A stretch of DNA of 64,000 bases from Paenarthrobacter sp. (GTDB taxonomy: Bacteria; Actinomycetota; Actinomycetes; Actinomycetales; Micrococcaceae): contig JAPSHX010000017.1 of NCBI GenBank assembly GCA_031179305.1, positions 1 through 64,000 of the forward strand, read 5' to 3'. Shown here one piece after another: positions 62,198 to 64,000 of the stretch. Made by a program: the position numbers and the translations under genes. Positions within the stretch are counted from its first letter, which is position 1; every line of letters starts with the position of its first letter. The notes below the pieces were generated by a model that was not told where the DNA came from, did not search any database, and saw nothing but the letters and a program-made list of their open reading frames with translations.

Positions 62198-62635
62198 ATG
62201 CTTCTCATTTCATGCCCCAACTGCGGGCCACGCGACGAAACCGAATTCCACTACGGCGGCCAGGCACACATCGCCTACCCGGAGAACCCCAACGACCTCA
62301 CGGACCGCGAATGGGCTGAGTACCTGTTCTACCGGGAAAACACCAAGGGCACCTTCGCCGAGCGCTGGGTCCACAGCACCGGCTGCCGCCAATGGTTCAA
62401 CATGCTCCGCGACACCGTGAGCTACGAAATCCACTCCATCTACGCAATGGGCCAGCCCCGCCCCGACCTCGCTAAGAGTACGGCGGCAGGAACAGGCACA
62501 ACCCCCACGAGCGAACCGGCCCAGCCCGGCGAGTTCACCCAAAGCGGCGACTTCGGCCAAGCAGGCGAACCAGGCCTCGCACCCGGGGCCGCAACAACAG
62601 GCGCCACAGCACCCACCTCCTCGGAAGGAGTCTAG
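62198..62635 (+). CDS. soxD: Sarcosine oxidase subunit delta with C-terminal low-complexity extension
   Basis: LISCPNCGPRDETEFHYGGQAHIAYPENPNDLTDREWAEYLFYRENTKGTFAERWVHSTGCRQWFNMLRDTVSYEI. Confidence 0.93.
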   Translation: MLLISCPNCGPRDETEFHYGGQAHIAYPENPNDLTDREWAEYLFYRENTKGTFAERWVHSTGCRQWFNMLRDTVSYEIHSIYAMGQPRPDLAKSTAAGTGTTPTSEPAQPGEFTQSGDFGQAGEPGLAPGAATTGATAPTSSEGV

Positions 62636-62637
62636 AA

Positions 62638-64000
62638 GTGACCAGCAAGAACGCACGCCTCGCCACCGGCGGACGCATCGATCGCAGCATCTCTTGGCGC
62701 TTCACCGTGGACGATCAGGAATTCACCGGTCACCCGGGTGACACCATCGCTTCGGCACTGTTGGCCAACGGTCACATCAACGCCGGCAATTCCCTCTATG
62801 AGGACCGCCCCCGCGGCATCATGGCCGCCGGCGTGGAAGAGTCCAACGCCTTGGTCAAGATCGCCCCCCGCTTCCGCGGCCACGTAGCCGAATCCATGCT
62901 TCCCGCCACCGCAGTTTCTCTGGTGGACGGCATGAACATCGAGCTCCTGTCCGGCTTGGGCAAACTGGATCCCAACGAGGACAAAGCCGAGTACGACAAG
63001 AAGTACGTCCACACGGACGTCCTTGTGGTCGGTGGCGGTATCGCCGGCCTGGCTGCAGCACGTGAAGCCGTCCGTACCGGTGCCCGCGTCATCCTGATCG
63101 ACGACCAGCCAGAACTTGGCGGCTCGCTGCTCTCCGGTTCCACCGCCCCGGAATTGGCCGAACAGATCGAAGGCAGGCCCGCTCTGGAATGGGTAGCTGA
63201 CGTGGAAGCCGAGCTGGTTTCCGCCGGCGAATGCACGGTGCTGAACCGGACCACCGCGTTCGGCTCCTATGACTCGAACTACTTCATTGCAGCCCAGAAC
63301 CGCACGGACCACTTGAGTGTTCCGGCAGCTTCGGGCGTCTCCCGCCAGCGTATTTGGCACATCCGTGCCAAGCAGGTTGTCCTGGCACCGGGCGCCCACG
63401 AGCGTCCGCTGGTGTTCGAGAACAACGACCGTCCGGGCATCATGCTCGCCTCGGCCGCCCGCACCTACCTGAACCGGTACGCCGTGGCTGCCGGCTCGCG
63501 CGTTGTCATCAGCACCACCAACGACTCCGCTTACGCTCTCGCCTCGGACCTGAAGGCAGCAGGCGTGGCGGTTGCCGCCGTCGTCGATGCCCGCCCGCAG
63601 ATCAGCGCAAAGGCCGCCGCCGCCGTCGAGTCCGGTATCCGGGTGCTCATCGGCAGTGCGGTGGCTGACACTTCCGCAGACGAGAACGGCCGTCTGAACG
63701 GTGTCACCATCCGCAGTATTAGCGACGACGGCGAACTCACCTCGGGCGTCGAACAGCTGGCTGCCGATCTGCTCGCGGTTTCCGGTGGCTGGAGCCCGGT
63801 GGTCCACCTCCACAGCCAGCGCCAGGGCAAGCTGCGTTGGGATGACGAGCTCGCAGCGTTCATTCCCACCGCTCCTGTCAGGGACCAGCACGTTGTGGGC
63901 GCAGGCCGTGGCAGCTTCGAACTCCAGGACTGCCTGGCAGAGGGCATCTCGGCTGGAGCAGCAGCGTCCATCGCGGCTGGTTTCGAGTCAGCCACCACTC
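62638..64000 (+). CDS. soxA: Sarcosine oxidase subunit alpha, truncated by the window edge; GTG start
   Basis: Translated by eye: MTSKNARLATGGRIDRSISWRFTVDDQEFTGHPGDTIASALLANGHINAG...; DVLVVGGGIAGLAAAREAVRTGARVILIDDQPELGGSLLSG. Absent from the ORF track as it has no stop in the window. Confidence 0.92.
   Translation, partial: MTSKNARLATGGRIDRSISWRFTVDDQEFTGHPGDTIASALLANGHINAGNSLYEDRPRGIMAAGVEESNALVKIAPRFRGHVAESMLPATAVSLVDGMNIELLSGLGKLDPNEDKAEYDKKYVHTDVLVVGGGIAGLAAAREAVRTGARVILIDDQPELGGSLLSGSTAPELAEQIEGRPALEWVADVEAELVSAGECTVLNRTTAFGSYDSNYFIAAQNRTDHLSVPAASGVSRQRIWHIRAKQVVLAPGAHERPLVFENNDRPGIMLASAARTYLNRYAVAAGSRVVISTTNDSAYALASDLKAAGVAVAAVVDARPQISAKAAAAVESGIRVLIGSAVADTSADENGRLNGVTIRSISDDGELTSGVEQLAADLLAVSGGWSPVVHLHSQRQGKLRWDDELAAFIPTAPVRDQHVVGAGRGSFELQDCLAEGISAGAAASIAAGFESATT

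Noticed and set aside
62632-63891. 419-aa minus-strand ORF at the right edge
   Set aside because: Antisense to soxA, which is missing from the track only because its stop lies beyond the window.

Overview
This is a high-GC actinobacterial chromosome segment. Protein content and gene style suggest Arthrobacter/Paenarthrobacter, but that is inference because no search was run. It is densely coding, with no rRNA, tRNA, CRISPR array, IS element or prophage that I could recognise. From left to right it holds: an alternative Cys-poor ribosomal protein operon (rpmB-rpmG-rpsN, Zur-type); two SGNH hydrolase paralogs; a ferric-siderophore uptake operon with a DtxR/IdeR-like box; a Wadjet/MksBEF-like condensin operon (JetA DUF3375, JetB DUF4194, JetC SMC-like ATPase) with no JetD nuclease in the window; an acyl-CoA dehydrogenase; a sulfite-oxidase-like protein; a MATE transporter; a group of small ORFs with DUF6318 and PKD secreted proteins; a secreted SNase; a hipB gene with three operator-like palindromes at exact 26-bp spacing in front of a decayed hipA; an asparagine/aspartate catabolic operon; a complete non-phosphorylative L-fucose pathway with a GH29 fucosidase; a GNAT-AAA+ ATPase fusion; several regulator/effector pairs; and a creatine-to-sarcosine-to-glycine locus that runs off the right edge in soxA. 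Intergenic DNA contains two families of palindromic repeat, each with two copies. The leads I would follow first are the JetD-less condensin operon, the repeat families, the hipBA remnant, the GNAT-AAA fusion and the shared fucose operator motif.
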